The notes under the pieces: generated by a model
What the model saw: the letters and a program-made list of their open reading frames with translations, nothing else
What the model was told of the DNA's origin: nothing
Databases searched by the model: none
Position numbers and translations under genes: made by a program
Shown here: one piece after another, positions 9,367-16,453 of the stretch
Position numbering within the stretch: position 1 is the first letter of the stretch
How the letters are laid out: each line of letters opens with the position of its first letter
From: Malaciobacter pacificus
GTDB lineage: Bacteria > Campylobacterota > Campylobacteria > Campylobacterales > Arcobacteraceae
Length of the DNA: 64,000 nt
Direction of reading: 5' to 3'
Assembly: GCF_004214795.1 (NCBI RefSeq)
Contig: NZ_CP035928.1
Coordinates: 682,001 to 746,000, forward strand

Positions 9367-10057
9367 TATAAAATATGATGCTATTTTTGTAGCAGATTCT
9401 CACTACAACCAAAATCACCAAGAGTTTTTGACTTTTTTAAAAAAGTTAAACTCTGGTGAAATCACAGCAACTCAACTTATACTAATGGGAGATAATTTTG
9501 ATTTTATCTCAGGTGAGTGTAAATATTTTATAAAAATAAATCAAGAACTAATTGATATTTTAAATATTTTGTCTCAAAATATAGAGATACTTTATTTAGA
9601 GGGAAACCATGATTATAATATGCAAGTATTATTTCCAAATATCAAAGTGATAAAAAGAGAAAATCAACCATATATTTGTAAAACACAAGATGGCAAAAGT
9701 ATAGCTTTATCCCACGGTGATAATTTTATCGATTGGAAATATGATTTATATTGTTCTATTATTAGAAACTCTACTTTATTAAAGTTTTTAAATATTTTAG
9801 ATTTTAATTTCTCTATTTCAAAAAAAATAGAAAATGCACTTCTTGGAAAAAGTATATGTCATGATATGAAGAATTTTGAAGAATTAGTGAAAAAAAGAGT
9901 GAAAAACTATAAAACTGATTTAATCATAGAAGGACACTATCATCAAGGTAAGAGTTATAATATTGATAATAAATTTTATGTAAATATCCCGTCATTGTGC
10001 TGTTCAAAAGAGTTTTCAAGATTTACAAAGGATGGATTTAAAAAGGAAAGTTTATGA
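9356..10057 (+). CDS. Metallophosphoesterase, LpxH-like
   Basis: 233 residues with all calcineurin-type metal motifs in order: DSHYNQNH, GDNFDF, GNHDYN, SHGDNF and GHYHQG. Length and motif spacing resemble the family that includes UDP-2,3-diacylglucosamine pyrophosphatase LpxH (lipid A synthesis). The sequence does not let me separate that role from another phosphoesterase role. It starts inside argC (11-base overlap) and its stop overlaps the next start (ATGA), so expression is coupled to greA-argC. Confidence 0.85.
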   Translation: MFHNIKYDAIFVADSHYNQNHQEFLTFLKKLNSGEITATQLILMGDNFDFISGECKYFIKINQELIDILNILSQNIEILYLEGNHDYNMQVLFPNIKVIKRENQPYICKTQDGKSIALSHGDNFIDWKYDLYCSIIRNSTLLKFLNILDFNFSISKKIENALLGKSICHDMKNFEELVKKRVKNYKTDLIIEGHYHQGKSYNIDNKFYVNIPSLCCSKEFSRFTKDGFKKESL

Positions 10058-10587
10058 TAAATACAATTTTAGTAGTCATAATTTTACTTTTAGTTATCAT
10101 TTGTTTGATTTTAGTCTATTTGCTAATGAAAAGTAAAACTACTATTTCATATAAATATGAACCTACAGATAATAAAGAAGAATCATTTAATTTAGTATTT
10201 CATAACAATATAGAAAAAAGTGATTATCATCTTTTGGTAAAAACTTGCATGCTTATATTTGATTCTTATAAAGCCTTAGACTATAAAAATAGTGATGAAA
10301 AGGTACTAGCTCAAATAGAGTGGCACTCATGGCAAGTCTCTTTGCTATTATCTTTAATCCAAAAAAATGGACAACTTTTTTTACCTGATTTAAAAAATCA
10401 TATCCCTTCTACTATTTTACAAATGCCAAAAGAGAGTGTAGAGTTCGAAATAAATAGAATCAAAAAGAAGTATTATGAAAACGTAAATATAAGTAAAAAT
10501 AGAGATCAACTTAGTAAACATGTGATTTGGAGTGTAAAAGAGGTTTCCTTGATTTTTTATTATTTAACCTTTTCTCGAAATTCTTGA
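10054..10587 (+). CDS. Membrane-anchored protein of unknown function
   Basis: 177 residues. One strongly hydrophobic N-terminal helix (about residues 4-25) anchors a soluble, largely helical domain with no motif I recognise. It is coupled to the phosphoesterase gene by an ATGA overlap and is the last gene of the greA operon. Its final bases overlap the -35 box of the toxin-antitoxin promoter that begins the accessory region. Confidence 0.75.
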   Translation: MINTILVVIILLLVIICLILVYLLMKSKTTISYKYEPTDNKEESFNLVFHNNIEKSDYHLLVKTCMLIFDSYKALDYKNSDEKVLAQIEWHSWQVSLLLSLIQKNGQLFLPDLKNHIPSTILQMPKESVEFEINRIKKKYYENVNISKNRDQLSKHVIWSVKEVSLIFYYLTFSRNS

Positions 10588-10612
10588 CATCTTGTATCTT
10601 TTAAGATACAAT
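10584..10612 (+). promoter_or_regulatory. Near-consensus promoter and palindromic operator of the TA pair
   Basis: TTGACA (10584-10589), a 17-base spacer and TACAAT (10607-10612) form a nearly perfect sigma-70 promoter, unusual in this AT-rich window. A palindrome with 9-bp arms (TTGTATCTT and AAGATACAA, centre TT) covers 10592-10611 and overlaps the -10 box. That is the expected position of an operator for the HTH antitoxin. The expected transcription start coincides with the toxin ATG at 10619. Confidence 0.75.
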
Positions 10613-10618
10613 TTCTTT

Positions 10619-10918
10619 ATGTATTTAATAAAACAAACAAATATCTTTTCAAAATGGCTATCAAAACTCAAAGATACTCAAGGTAAAGTTGCTGTATTAA
10701 GAAGAGTTGAGAGAATGAAATTAGGAAACTTTGGAGATCATAAATCAGTTGGTAATAATATAAATGAACTTAGAATTCCAACAGGTCCAGGATATAGAGT
10801 TTACTATACTTTAAAAGATGATGAAATTATTGTTTTATTAATTGGTGGAGATAAATCATCACAAAGTGATGATATTAAAAAAGCAAATGAGATTTTAAAG
10901 GAGCTTGAAAATGAGTAA
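10619..10918 (+). CDS. RelE-superfamily toxin, HI1419/Gp49 type
   Basis: 99 residues. The motif run GDHKSVGNNINELRI, GPGYRVYYT and VLLIGGDKSSQ is typical of the phage Gp49/HigB-like toxins found upstream of HI1420-type antitoxins. By family knowledge they cleave mRNA on the ribosome. I chose the ATG at 10619 because it matches family N-termini. The alternative TTG at 10592 lies inside the promoter spacer. No Shine-Dalgarno sequence precedes 10619, so the message may be leaderless. The 3-prime end overlaps the antitoxin start by 8 bases. Confidence 0.88.
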   Translation: MYLIKQTNIFSKWLSKLKDTQGKVAVLRRVERMKLGNFGDHKSVGNNINELRIPTGPGYRVYYTLKDDEIIVLLIGGDKSSQSDDIKKANEILKELENE

Positions 10919-11195
10919 TGTAGAACTTACAAACTTTGATATAGCACAATATCTTGATAATAAAGAAGTAATAGCTGAATATCTATCTCAAATTTTAGCT
11001 GATGGTGATATGGATGAATTACTTGAAGCTCTAGGAAATATTGCAAAAGCAAAAGGTATGAGCCAAATTGCAAGTGAAACTGGATTAGGTAGAGAAAGTT
11101 TATATAAAACTTTTCATAAAGGTACAAAACCTAAATTTGATACAATTATGAAAGTAATTAGTTCACTTGGAGTTAAAGTCCAAGTAACAGCTTAA
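10911..11195 (+). CDS. HTH antitoxin, HI1420 type
   Basis: 94 residues. The N-terminal half (FDIAQYLDNKEVIAEYL) and the helix-turn-helix (GMSQIASETGLGRESLYKTF, then TIMKVISSLGVKV) match the HI1420 addiction-module antidote family. It should bind the toxin and repress the promoter through the palindrome at 10592-10611. A strong AAGGAG lies 8 bases before the ATG, in contrast to the toxin gene, which would favour antitoxin synthesis. A TTG at 10905 in the same frame is a weaker start. Confidence 0.9.
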   Translation: MSNVELTNFDIAQYLDNKEVIAEYLSQILADGDMDELLEALGNIAKAKGMSQIASETGLGRESLYKTFHKGTKPKFDTIMKVISSLGVKVQVTA

Positions 11196-11210
11196 TTTAA
11201 TAAGGAATAA

Positions 11211-11291
11211 AATGGTATTGGATTGCATTTTGATAAAATTGATGAAGACTTATCTGTTGAAGGTTTAATTAGAGACTTTGGAAATACATAA
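11211..11291 (+). pseudogene. Relic: C-terminal tail of a DUF2442 protein
   Basis: A 26-codon open frame without a start encodes GLHFDKIDEDLSVEGLI and then a stop. This resembles the ending of DUF2442 proteins (the pattern HWPxIDEDLSVEGLL), a family often found beside toxin-like DUF4160 genes. Nothing of the N-terminal part remains. Its last bases run into the first copy of the duplicated uvrB upstream DNA. Confidence 0.5.
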
Positions 11292-11420
11292 AAAAGTGAT
11301 TACTGATTATAGAAAAAGAAATTTTTCAGTAGAATCTCAATACTCTCCAGCAGGAGATCAACCCCAAGCAATCGAAAAACTGAGTAATAGTATCCTTGAA
11401 GGTAATAAGTTTAATACTCT
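11283..11420 (+). repeat. Direct repeat copy 1: duplicated uvrB upstream region and 5-prime end
   Basis: Bases 11283-11330 match 11636-11683 exactly (48 bases), and 11331-11420 match 11711-11800 with one difference (T at 11385, C at 11765). A 27-base stretch present in the functional copy (11684-11710), holding part of the -10 box and the start codon, is missing here. The gap is bounded by AGT on both sides. The copy can encode only the first 30 or so UvrB residues in a dead frame (open 11278-11508) that then runs into unrelated sequence. Confidence 0.9.
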
Positions 11421-11541
11421 CAGATTTCAAATGAAGATTTTAAAAGTAAATTTAATTTATGAAATATTAATTTTAAAAGTTGACACTAGAGGTGATATTT
11501 ATAAATAATTTATAGTATTAAAAAGATAAAATTAAACAAAT

Positions 11542-11652
11542 AGAAATAAATTAAAAGGTTCATGGGATGAGTATTTTACAAATGCTAAAGAACATCATTT
11601 ATCAAGATCAGCTCTTATTCAAAAAGCAGCATCTGAATACATAAAAAAGTGA
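11542..11652 (+). pseudogene. Relic: C-terminal part of a ribbon-helix-helix-like antitoxin
   Basis: A 36-codon open frame bounded upstream by a stop encodes KGSWDEYFTNAKEHHLSRSA, followed by LIQKAASEYIKK and a TGA. The SRSALIQKAASEYI part resembles the second helix of CopG/RHH-type antitoxins. There is no start codon or promoter-proximal part. The last bases lie inside copy 2 of the uvrB upstream repeat. The family assignment is tentative. Confidence 0.4.
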
Positions 11653-11800
11653 TTACTGATTATAGAAAAAGAAATTTTTCAGTATAATCCCACATGACAA
11701 AATTTAAAGTAGAATCTCAATACTCTCCAGCAGGAGATCAACCCCAAGCAATCGAAAAACTGAGCAATAGTATCCTTGAAGGTAATAAGTTTAATACTCT
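11636..11800 (+). repeat. Direct repeat copy 2: promoter and 5-prime end of functional uvrB
   Basis: The partner of 11283-11420. This copy keeps the 27 bases with TATAAT and the ATG, so it is the working 5-prime end. Between the copies lie 215 bases that hold the RHH relic and otherwise AT-rich sequence without an intact gene. A TTGACA near 11476 may be a promoter relic. Confidence 0.9.
11683..11688 (+). promoter_or_regulatory. -10 box of uvrB, directly before the start codon
   Basis: A perfect TATAAT ends only 5 bases before the uvrB ATG at 11694. The predicted transcription start falls on or next to the ATG, which implies a leaderless or nearly leaderless mRNA. There is no Shine-Dalgarno sequence between them. 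Confidence 0.6.
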
Positions 11801-13667
11801 TTTAGGTGTTACAGGTTCAGGTAAAACCTATACTATGGCAAAGGTTATTGAAAAAACTCAAAAACCAACACTTATTATGACTCATAATAAAACACTAGCT
11901 GCTCAGTTATACTCTGAGTTTAAACAGTTTTTCCCAAACAATCATGTGGAATACTTCATCTCATACTATGATTATTATCAACCTGAAGCTTATATTCCTA
12001 GAACTGATCTGTTTATAGAAAAAGATAGTTCTATAAATAGTGAATTAGAAAGATTAAGACTTAGTGCAACAGCATCACTTCTTTCTTTTAATGATGTAAT
12101 AGTTATCGCTTCAGTTTCAGCAAACTATGGTTTAGGTAATCCTACTGAATATAAAGAGATGGTTCAAAGAATCGAAGTAGGATTTGAATACTCTCAGAGG
12201 GAATTTTTACTAAAACTTATAGAAATGGGATATAAAAGAAACGACAAATTTTTTGATAGAGCTGATTTTAGAGTAAATGGTGATGTAATTGATATCTACC
12301 CAGCATATTATGATGATGAGTTTATTAGAGTTGAATTTTTTGGTGATGAGGTTGAATCAATCACAAAACATGAGTATCTAACAAACAATAAAATCAAAGA
12401 AGTTGAAGATGTGATTATCTATTCTGTTAATCCCTTTGTTGTTACAAATGATAGATTAGCAGTTGCCGTTAAACAAATAGAAGAAGAGTTAGATGAAAGA
12501 CTAGAACAACTTTATAGTGAAAACAAACTTGTAGAGTATCAAAGACTAAAACAAAGAGTAGAGTTTGATTTAGAGATGATTGAAGGAACAGGTGCTTGTA
12601 AGGGAATTGAAAACTATGCACGACACTTAACTGGTCAAAAGCCAGGTGAGACTCCATATTCACTTATGGATTATTTTGAAACGATGAATGATGACTTTTT
12701 ACTAATAGTTGATGAATCACACGTTTCACTTCCTCAGTTTAGAGGGATGTACGCAGCTGATAGAAGTAGAAAAGAAGTACTTGTAGAGTATGGATTTAGA
12801 CTTCCAAGTGCACTTGATAATAGACCTTTACAGTTTGATGAGTTTATGAGTAAAAAAGCTTCATATTTGTTTGTAAGTGCTACTCCAAATGAACTTGAAA
12901 TAGAAAAATCAAGCGTAGTTGCAGAGCAAATCATCAGACCAACAGGACTTCTTGACCCACTAATTGAGATAAAAGATAGTGAATATCAAGTAGAGACACT
13001 ATATGATGAACTTAAAAAAGTAATAGAGAAAAATGAAAGAGCCTTAATCACTGTTTTAACAAAAAAGATGGCAGAAGAGCTTGCAAGTTATTATCAAGAT
13101 TTAGGTATCAAAGTTAAGTATATGCACAGTGAAATTGATGCAATTGAAAGAAATCAAATCATCAGAGAGTTAAGACTTGGAGAGTTTGATGTTTTAATTG
13201 GTATTAATCTACTTAGAGAAGGGCTTGATATCCCAGAAACTTCACTTGTAGCAATACTTGATGCAGATAAAGAAGGATTTTTAAGAAGTAGAACTTCACT
13301 AATACAGACAATAGGAAGGGCTGCAAGAAATCAAAATGGTAGAGTAATACTATTTGCAAAAAGAATCACAGACTCTATGCAGTATGCTATTGATGAAACA
13401 AGTAGAAGAAGAGAAATCCAAGAAGCCCATAACAAAAAGCATGGTATTACTCCAACTTCAACAAAAAGAAGTTTAGACCAAAATCTAAAAATGGAAGAGT
13501 ATGATGATGTTGCTTGGAAGAAAAGCAAGCTAGAAAAAATGCCAGCAAGTGAGCGAAAGAAAATCTTAGTTGAGTTAAATAAACAGATGAAAAAAGCCGC
13601 CCAAGACTTGAATTTTGAAGAAGCAATTAGACTTAGAGATGAGATAGATAAGATAAAGAAGTTATAG
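11694..13667 (+). CDS. uvrB: Excinuclease ABC subunit B
   Basis: 657 residues, full length. UvrB is the helicase-like damage-verification subunit of nucleotide excision repair, loaded by UvrA and recruiting UvrC. The Walker A motif GVTGSGKT is at residues 38-45, the damage-probing hairpin region [12 protein letters not shown] follows, the Walker B/DEAD-type box is [12 protein letters not shown], helicase motif VI is QTIGRAARN, and the C-terminal UVR coiled coil ([20 protein letters not shown]) binds UvrC. Its first 35 codons and upstream DNA are duplicated at 11283-11420. It is not next to other uvr genes but is flanked by two TA modules. Confidence 0.97.
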   Translation: MTKFKVESQYSPAGDQPQAIEKLSNSILEGNKFNTLLGVTGSGKTYTMAKVIEKTQKPTLIMTHNKTLAAQLYSEFKQFFPNNHVEYFISYYDYYQPEAYIPRTDLFIEKDSSINSELERLRLSATASLLSFNDVIVIASVSANYGLGNPTEYKEMVQRIEVGFEYSQREFLLKLIEMGYKRNDKFFDRADFRVNGDVIDIYPAYYDDEFIRVEFFGDEVESITKHEYLTNNKIKEVEDVIIYSVNPFVVTNDRLAVAVKQIEEELDERLEQLYSENKLVEYQRLKQRVEFDLEMIEGTGACKGIENYARHLTGQKPGETPYSLMDYFETMNDDFLLIVDESHVSLPQFRGMYAADRSRKEVLVEYGFRLPSALDNRPLQFDEFMSKKASYLFVSATPNELEIEKSSVVAEQIIRPTGLLDPLIEIKDSEYQVETLYDELKKVIEKNERALITVLTKKMAEELASYYQDLGIKVKYMHSEIDAIERNQIIRELRLGEFDVLIGINLLREGLDIPETSLVAILDADKEGFLRSRTSLIQTIGRAARNQNGRVILFAKRITDSMQYAIDETSRRREIQEAHNKKHGITPTSTKRSLDQNLKMEEYDDVAWKKSKLEKMPASERKKILVELNKQMKKAAQDLNFEEAIRLRDEIDKIKKL

Positions 13668-13668
13668 G

Positions 13669-13674
13669 TATAAT
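13669..13674 (+). promoter_or_regulatory. -10 box of the MNT-HEPN pair
   Basis: A perfect TATAAT follows the uvrB stop by one base and lies 27 bases before the MNT start at 13701, which is preceded by a GGAG site. Confidence 0.6.
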
Positions 13675-13700
13675 AGAAAAAATTAATTTGGAGTTTATAT

Positions 13701-13991
13701 ATGCAAGTAACAAAAGAAACTATATTGTCTTTTTTAAAAGAGCATAAAAAAGAATTTCAGAAAAAATATTTGGTAGAAAAAATCGGACTTTTTGGATCTT
13801 ATGCAAGAGATGAAGCAACCGAAGATAGTGACATAGATATTCTTGTAAAAATGCCTTCAAGTTTTGATAACTATTATGATTTCAAAGAGTATTTAGAAGA
13901 AAAACTTCAGAAAAAAATTGATTTAGGATTAGAAAAAAGTATTCGTAGTTTTATTGCAGAAGATATAAAAAAGGACATAATATATGTCTAA
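13701..13991 (+). CDS. mntA: MNT-type nucleotidyltransferase antitoxin
   Basis: 96 residues. A minimal polymerase-beta-fold nucleotidyltransferase with GSYARDEATEDSDIDILV, an exact GSx10DxD catalytic motif. By family knowledge MntA antitoxins inactivate the partner HEPN RNase by adding AMP units to a tyrosine. The 8-base overlap with the HEPN gene and the antitoxin-first order fit this class. Confidence 0.88.
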   Translation: MQVTKETILSFLKEHKKEFQKKYLVEKIGLFGSYARDEATEDSDIDILVKMPSSFDNYYDFKEYLEEKLQKKIDLGLEKSIRSFIAEDIKKDIIYV

Positions 13992-14424
13992 AAGAAAAAT
14001 AGAATTCTATATATTAGACATATTAATTGCAATTGATAAAGTAGAAAGATATACAAAAAAATTTTCAAATGGTACTGAATTACTAAATGATGAACTAAGT
14101 TGGGATGCAACTATTAGAGAGTTAGAAATTATTGGCGAAGCAACTAAAATATTATTGAATGAATCTTTTTTAGAAGACAAAAAGTATAGAAGAATCGTAG
14201 ATTTTAGAAATCAGATAAATCATGGTTATTTTGGTATTGATGAAGATATAGTTTGGGATGTTATTAAAAATAAATTAGTTGAATTTAAAACAGATATTGA
14301 TGAATTAATTTATTTAAAAAATATTGATATTATTCTCACAATTGAAATATTTGAAAAAGAAAACTTAAAACAAAAATCAGTAATAAAGTTTTTACAGCAA
14401 TTAAAAAATTTAAATAGTAAATAA
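13984..14424 (+). CDS. hepT: HEPN (DUF86) RNase toxin
   Basis: 146 residues. The helical HEPN fold carries the catalytic and modification motif RNQINHGY (RNxxxHxY) at about residues 79-86. Arginine and histidine form the RNase site, and the tyrosine is the expected target of AMPylation by MntA. Family members usually end soon after the HEPN helices. This one has a lysine-rich C-terminal extension of roughly 35 residues (from about residue 110) of unknown role. It lies between uvrB and nth. Confidence 0.88.
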   Translation: MSKRKIEFYILDILIAIDKVERYTKKFSNGTELLNDELSWDATIRELEIIGEATKILLNESFLEDKKYRRIVDFRNQINHGYFGIDEDIVWDVIKNKLVEFKTDIDELIYLKNIDIILTIEIFEKENLKQKSVIKFLQQLKNLNSK

Positions 14425-14436
14425 AAGGAAATTGGT

Positions 14437-15093
14437 TTGCCAAGATTAAAAAAAGCAACTAAAGAAGAGATAGAGATCATAAAACAAGCGTTTGTAGAAA
14501 AGTATAGTGATGCAGTTACAGAGTTAGAGTATAGAAACGATTATGAGTTATTAATCGCAATCATACTTTCAGCTCAATGTACAGATAAAAGGGTAAATAT
14601 CATCACTCCTGCACTTTTTGAAAAGTACCCAAGTGTAAGAGAGCTTGCCGTTGCAAATTTAGAAGATGTAAAAGAGTTATTAAAATCTTGTTCATTTTTC
14701 AATAACAAAGCAAAAAATATCATCAAAATGGCACAAAGTGTTTTAGAAGATTTTGATGGTGAAATCCCACACGACCAAAAGAAGCTTATGAAACTTGCAG
14801 GTGTTGGAAATAAAACTGCAAATGTATTTATGATTGAGTTTGAGGGTGCAAATTTGATGGCTGTTGATACTCATGTATTTAGGGTTTCGCATAGACTAGG
14901 TCTTAGTGATGCTAAAACTGTAGATAAAACAGAAGAAGAGTTAGTAAAAAAACTAAAAGGGCATGATTTACACATCTTTCATCAAGCGATGGTTTTATTT
15001 GGTAGATATATTTGTAAAGCAGTTAAACCTGATTGTGATAACTGCTTGTTCCCTCATGTATGTAAATCAAAGAGTGGGTTCAAACCACATTGA
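14437..15093 (+). CDS. nth: Endonuclease III
   Basis: 218 residues. A bifunctional DNA glycosylase/AP lyase for oxidised pyrimidines. The helix-hairpin-helix LMKLAGVGNKTANVF carries the catalytic lysine, VDTHVFRVSHRLGL the catalytic aspartate, and the C-terminal cysteines (C-x6-C-x2-C-x5-C, within CKAVKPDCDNCLFPHVC) hold the 4Fe-4S cluster. The start is TTG with AAAAGGA 8 bases upstream. It lies 12 bases behind the HEPN gene, so it may be co-transcribed with the TA pair. With uvrB it brackets the MNT-HEPN module between two DNA repair genes. Confidence 0.95.
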   Translation: MPRLKKATKEEIEIIKQAFVEKYSDAVTELEYRNDYELLIAIILSAQCTDKRVNIITPALFEKYPSVRELAVANLEDVKELLKSCSFFNNKAKNIIKMAQSVLEDFDGEIPHDQKKLMKLAGVGNKTANVFMIEFEGANLMAVDTHVFRVSHRLGLSDAKTVDKTEEELVKKLKGHDLHIFHQAMVLFGRYICKAVKPDCDNCLFPHVCKSKSGFKPH

Positions 15094-15119
15094 TTAAAAA
15101 TAATTATAAAAGGAATGAT

Positions 15120-15350
15120 ATGAGTCAAAATGTAGATGATGAAAGATTCACTCCAAATTGGCACACAGAAATTCTAGATGAATTAGAAACTAAAGAAAAA
15201 GACAATCAATTAAAATTTTCAAATTTTGATGATGCTAAGAAAAGGTTACAATCAAAAGCTATTGCAGGCTTTCATCATTCCATTCCGAAAATTATACATA
15301 AAAATTCCGAAAATTCAAAGCAATTATTCCGAAAATTCAAACAGCTTTAA
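15120..15350 (+). CDS. Degraded addiction-module-like small protein
   Basis: 76 residues from the ATG at 15120, which has AAGGA before it. The segment FTPNWHTEILDELETKEKDN and the following NFDDAKKRLQSK resemble the second half of PF09720 addiction-module (ParE-partner) proteins. The first half of that family is missing, and the last 25 residues (from about AIAGFHH) do not look like it. That tail is encoded by three 22-bp repeats. I read it as a truncated antitoxin gene that runs on into repeat DNA, and its product may not be functional. No toxin gene is adjacent. Confidence 0.45.
   Translation: MSQNVDDERFTPNWHTEILDELETKEKDNQLKFSNFDDAKKRLQSKAIAGFHHSIPKIIHKNSENSKQLFRKFKQL
15282..15347 (+). 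repeat. Three tandem 22-bp repeats
   Basis: ATTCCGAAAATT starts at 15282, 15304 and 15326, exactly 22 bases apart, each followed by 10 less conserved bases. Units 2 and 3 are also alike in those 10 bases. Because 22 is not a multiple of three, the repeat is kept at the DNA level and not as a peptide repeat, although it lies inside the reading frame above. Confidence 0.85.
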
Positions 15351-15353
15351 ACC

Positions 15354-15752
15354 CTATCTAACTCTACACTCTTCTTTAAAATCTTTAAAGATATACTCAT
15401 CTTCTACTTTGATTACTTCTACATCTTTTGCTTCACAAAAGTATTCTTGGCCTTCTTTTTGGATGAGGTAGTTAAATTTATATATATTTTTACTACTTGA
15501 TAGTACCTCTACATTTGTTTGATTAAATGATAGTTTTAAAACCTCTAAACCTTTATGCTCTTTGTAGTATTGTTTAAAAGCATTTGGAAGTTGATTTTTC
15601 TTTTCAACACTAAAGAAAAGTATAGCCACTACTATAGATACAGCTACCACCGAAGTAGTCACCAGCTCTTTTTTTGTAAAACTTGTTTTTATTTTATATA
15701 CTAAATATATGATTAAAGCTATTATAAGTAGGGAAAATATAAGTATTTGCAT
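15354..15752 (-). CDS. Membrane protein of unknown function
   Basis: 132 residues with two N-terminal membrane helices (about 3-20 and 32-48), then a soluble C-terminal part with two cysteines, one in YFCEAKD and one four residues from the end. No family recognised. It ends 3 bases from the convergent 22-bp-repeat gene and follows the 81-residue gene by 3 bases, so the two minus-strand genes probably form one transcript. Confidence 0.65.
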   Translation of the reverse strand: MQILIFSLLIIALIIYLVYKIKTSFTKKELVTTSVVAVSIVVAILFFSVEKKNQLPNAFKQYYKEHKGLEVLKLSFNQTNVEVLSSSKNIYKFNYLIQKEGQEYFCEAKDVEVIKVEDEYIFKDFKEECRVR

Positions 15753-15755
15753 GAT

Positions 15756-16001
15756 TTATTTACCTTTATTTTGAAGTCTTGCTTTAAATGCATCTTTTGA
15801 TAGATATTTACTAGAAGTTGATACAGCCTTTGGCAAAAACTCATCTTCTGCTACAGCTTGTGTTCTTTTTACAAGTGAGCTTTTACCTATTGGTTTATTA
15901 TCTACTTTTATATCTTTTATCAAATCAGATTTTAGATTCTTTAAAATCATCAAAACCGTATCTTTATTTTTATTATCCACATCTAAAACTATTTTCGCCA
16001 A
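15756..16001 (-). CDS. Small protein of unknown function, antitoxin-like size
   Basis: 81 residues. The N-terminal half (VLDVDNKNKDTVLMILKNL) looks like a small alpha/beta unit, and the C-terminal part is basic and ends in SKDAFKARLQNKGK. Its size and basic tail resemble antitoxins, but I see no defining motif. Its promoter region (15991-16078) is the first copy of the direct repeat that is found again in front of ugd, with TATAAT on the minus strand at 16023-16028. Confidence 0.6.
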   Translation of the reverse strand: MAKIVLDVDNKNKDTVLMILKNLKSDLIKDIKVDNKPIGKSSLVKRTQAVAEDEFLPKAVSTSSKYLSKDAFKARLQNKGK

Positions 16002-16078
16002 TTTTTCGCCTTTTTAATTTGGATTATATTATCTTTTTTATTTATATTGAATAACTTAAAAATCTAAAAGAAGCAAAT
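15991..16078. repeat. Direct repeat copy A: duplicated intergenic promoter
   Basis: About 88 bases closely match 16454-16545. The shared core reads TTTTTAATTTGGATTATATT, followed by ATCTTTTTT, then a divergent few bases and an ending like AAAAATCT...GAAGCAAA. Copy A contains the start of the 81-residue gene and its minus-strand -10 box. It lacks the plus-strand TATAAT that copy B uses for ugd. Confidence 0.85.
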
Positions 16079-16099
16079 ATTCTAAAATATTTTATAAAA

Positions 16100-16177
16100 A
16101 TGAATGAGGGAGTAAATGAGGGACTATATAAGGGAGTAAATGAGGGAGTAAAATCTCTGTACAATCTCACGATTTAG
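16100..16177 (+). pseudogene. Relic with NEGV repeats, possibly from an ATP-binding/HTH protein
   Basis: A 25-codon frame encodes MNEGVNEGLYKGVNEGV and a short tail before a stop. Runs of NEGV are typical of the linker before the C-terminal helix-turn-helix in AlbA_2/RecG-like ATP-binding proteins of this phylum, so this may be a relic of one. At the DNA level it is a short tandem array of GGGAGTAAATGA. The 3-prime end overlaps the convergent RHH gene. Confidence 0.35.
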
Positions 16178-16391
16178 ATAGTTTTCTCATATCTTTTAAA
16201 CTAATTGTTTCATTTTTCTCTAAACTTCTCTTTTTTGCAATTTGTAAATCAAGATGATCAAAATAAAATTCTAAGGCTTGTGAAACTAAGGCACTTTTAT
16301 TTTGATTTAATTCTTTTGCAAATTCTGTCACTTCATCTGATAAACTTTTTGGCATGGAAACTAGTAGTTTTGTATTTTTAGTTGTTATCAT
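16167..16391 (-). CDS. Orphan ribbon-helix-helix (CopG-like) protein
   Basis: 74 residues. The RHH pattern is clear: a short strand (TKLLVSMPKSLSDEV), then two helices with NQNKSALVSQALEFYFDHLD. It resembles the RHH antitoxin at 40961 but has no toxin partner downstream, where only the NEGV relic overlaps it. It is probably transcribed from the minus-strand -10 box of repeat copy B. An inverted repeat at 16424-16441 is a likely operator. Confidence 0.8.
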   Translation of the reverse strand: MITTKNTKLLVSMPKSLSDEVTEFAKELNQNKSALVSQALEFYFDHLDLQIAKKRSLEKNETISLKDMRKLSKS

Positions 16392-16423
16392 AATCTAATC
16401 CTATGGTTTTATATATACATTAG

Positions 16424-16441
16424 TATATCTAAAAAGATATA
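16424..16441. promoter_or_regulatory. Inverted repeat, likely operator of the orphan RHH gene
   Basis: TATATCT and AGATATA arms of 7 bp are separated by AAAA, 33 bases before the RHH start codon. RHH proteins usually bind such paired sites in their own promoters. Confidence 0.45.
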
Positions 16442-16453
16442 AATCTTAGAATA

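Noticed and set aside
11278-11508. 76-residue open frame similar to the UvrB N-terminus
   Set aside because: It is the duplicated uvrB 5-prime fragment without its start codon or promoter, running into unrelated sequence. It is treated as a repeat and not as a gene.
15282-15347. 22-bp repeats as a CRISPR array
   Set aside because: Only 12 conserved bases per 22-base unit, three units, no spacer-length unique sequence and no cas genes.
16100-16160. GGGAGTAAATGA repeats as regulatory iterons
   Set aside because: The period is a multiple of three and encodes the known NEGV peptide repeat, so a coding relic is simpler.
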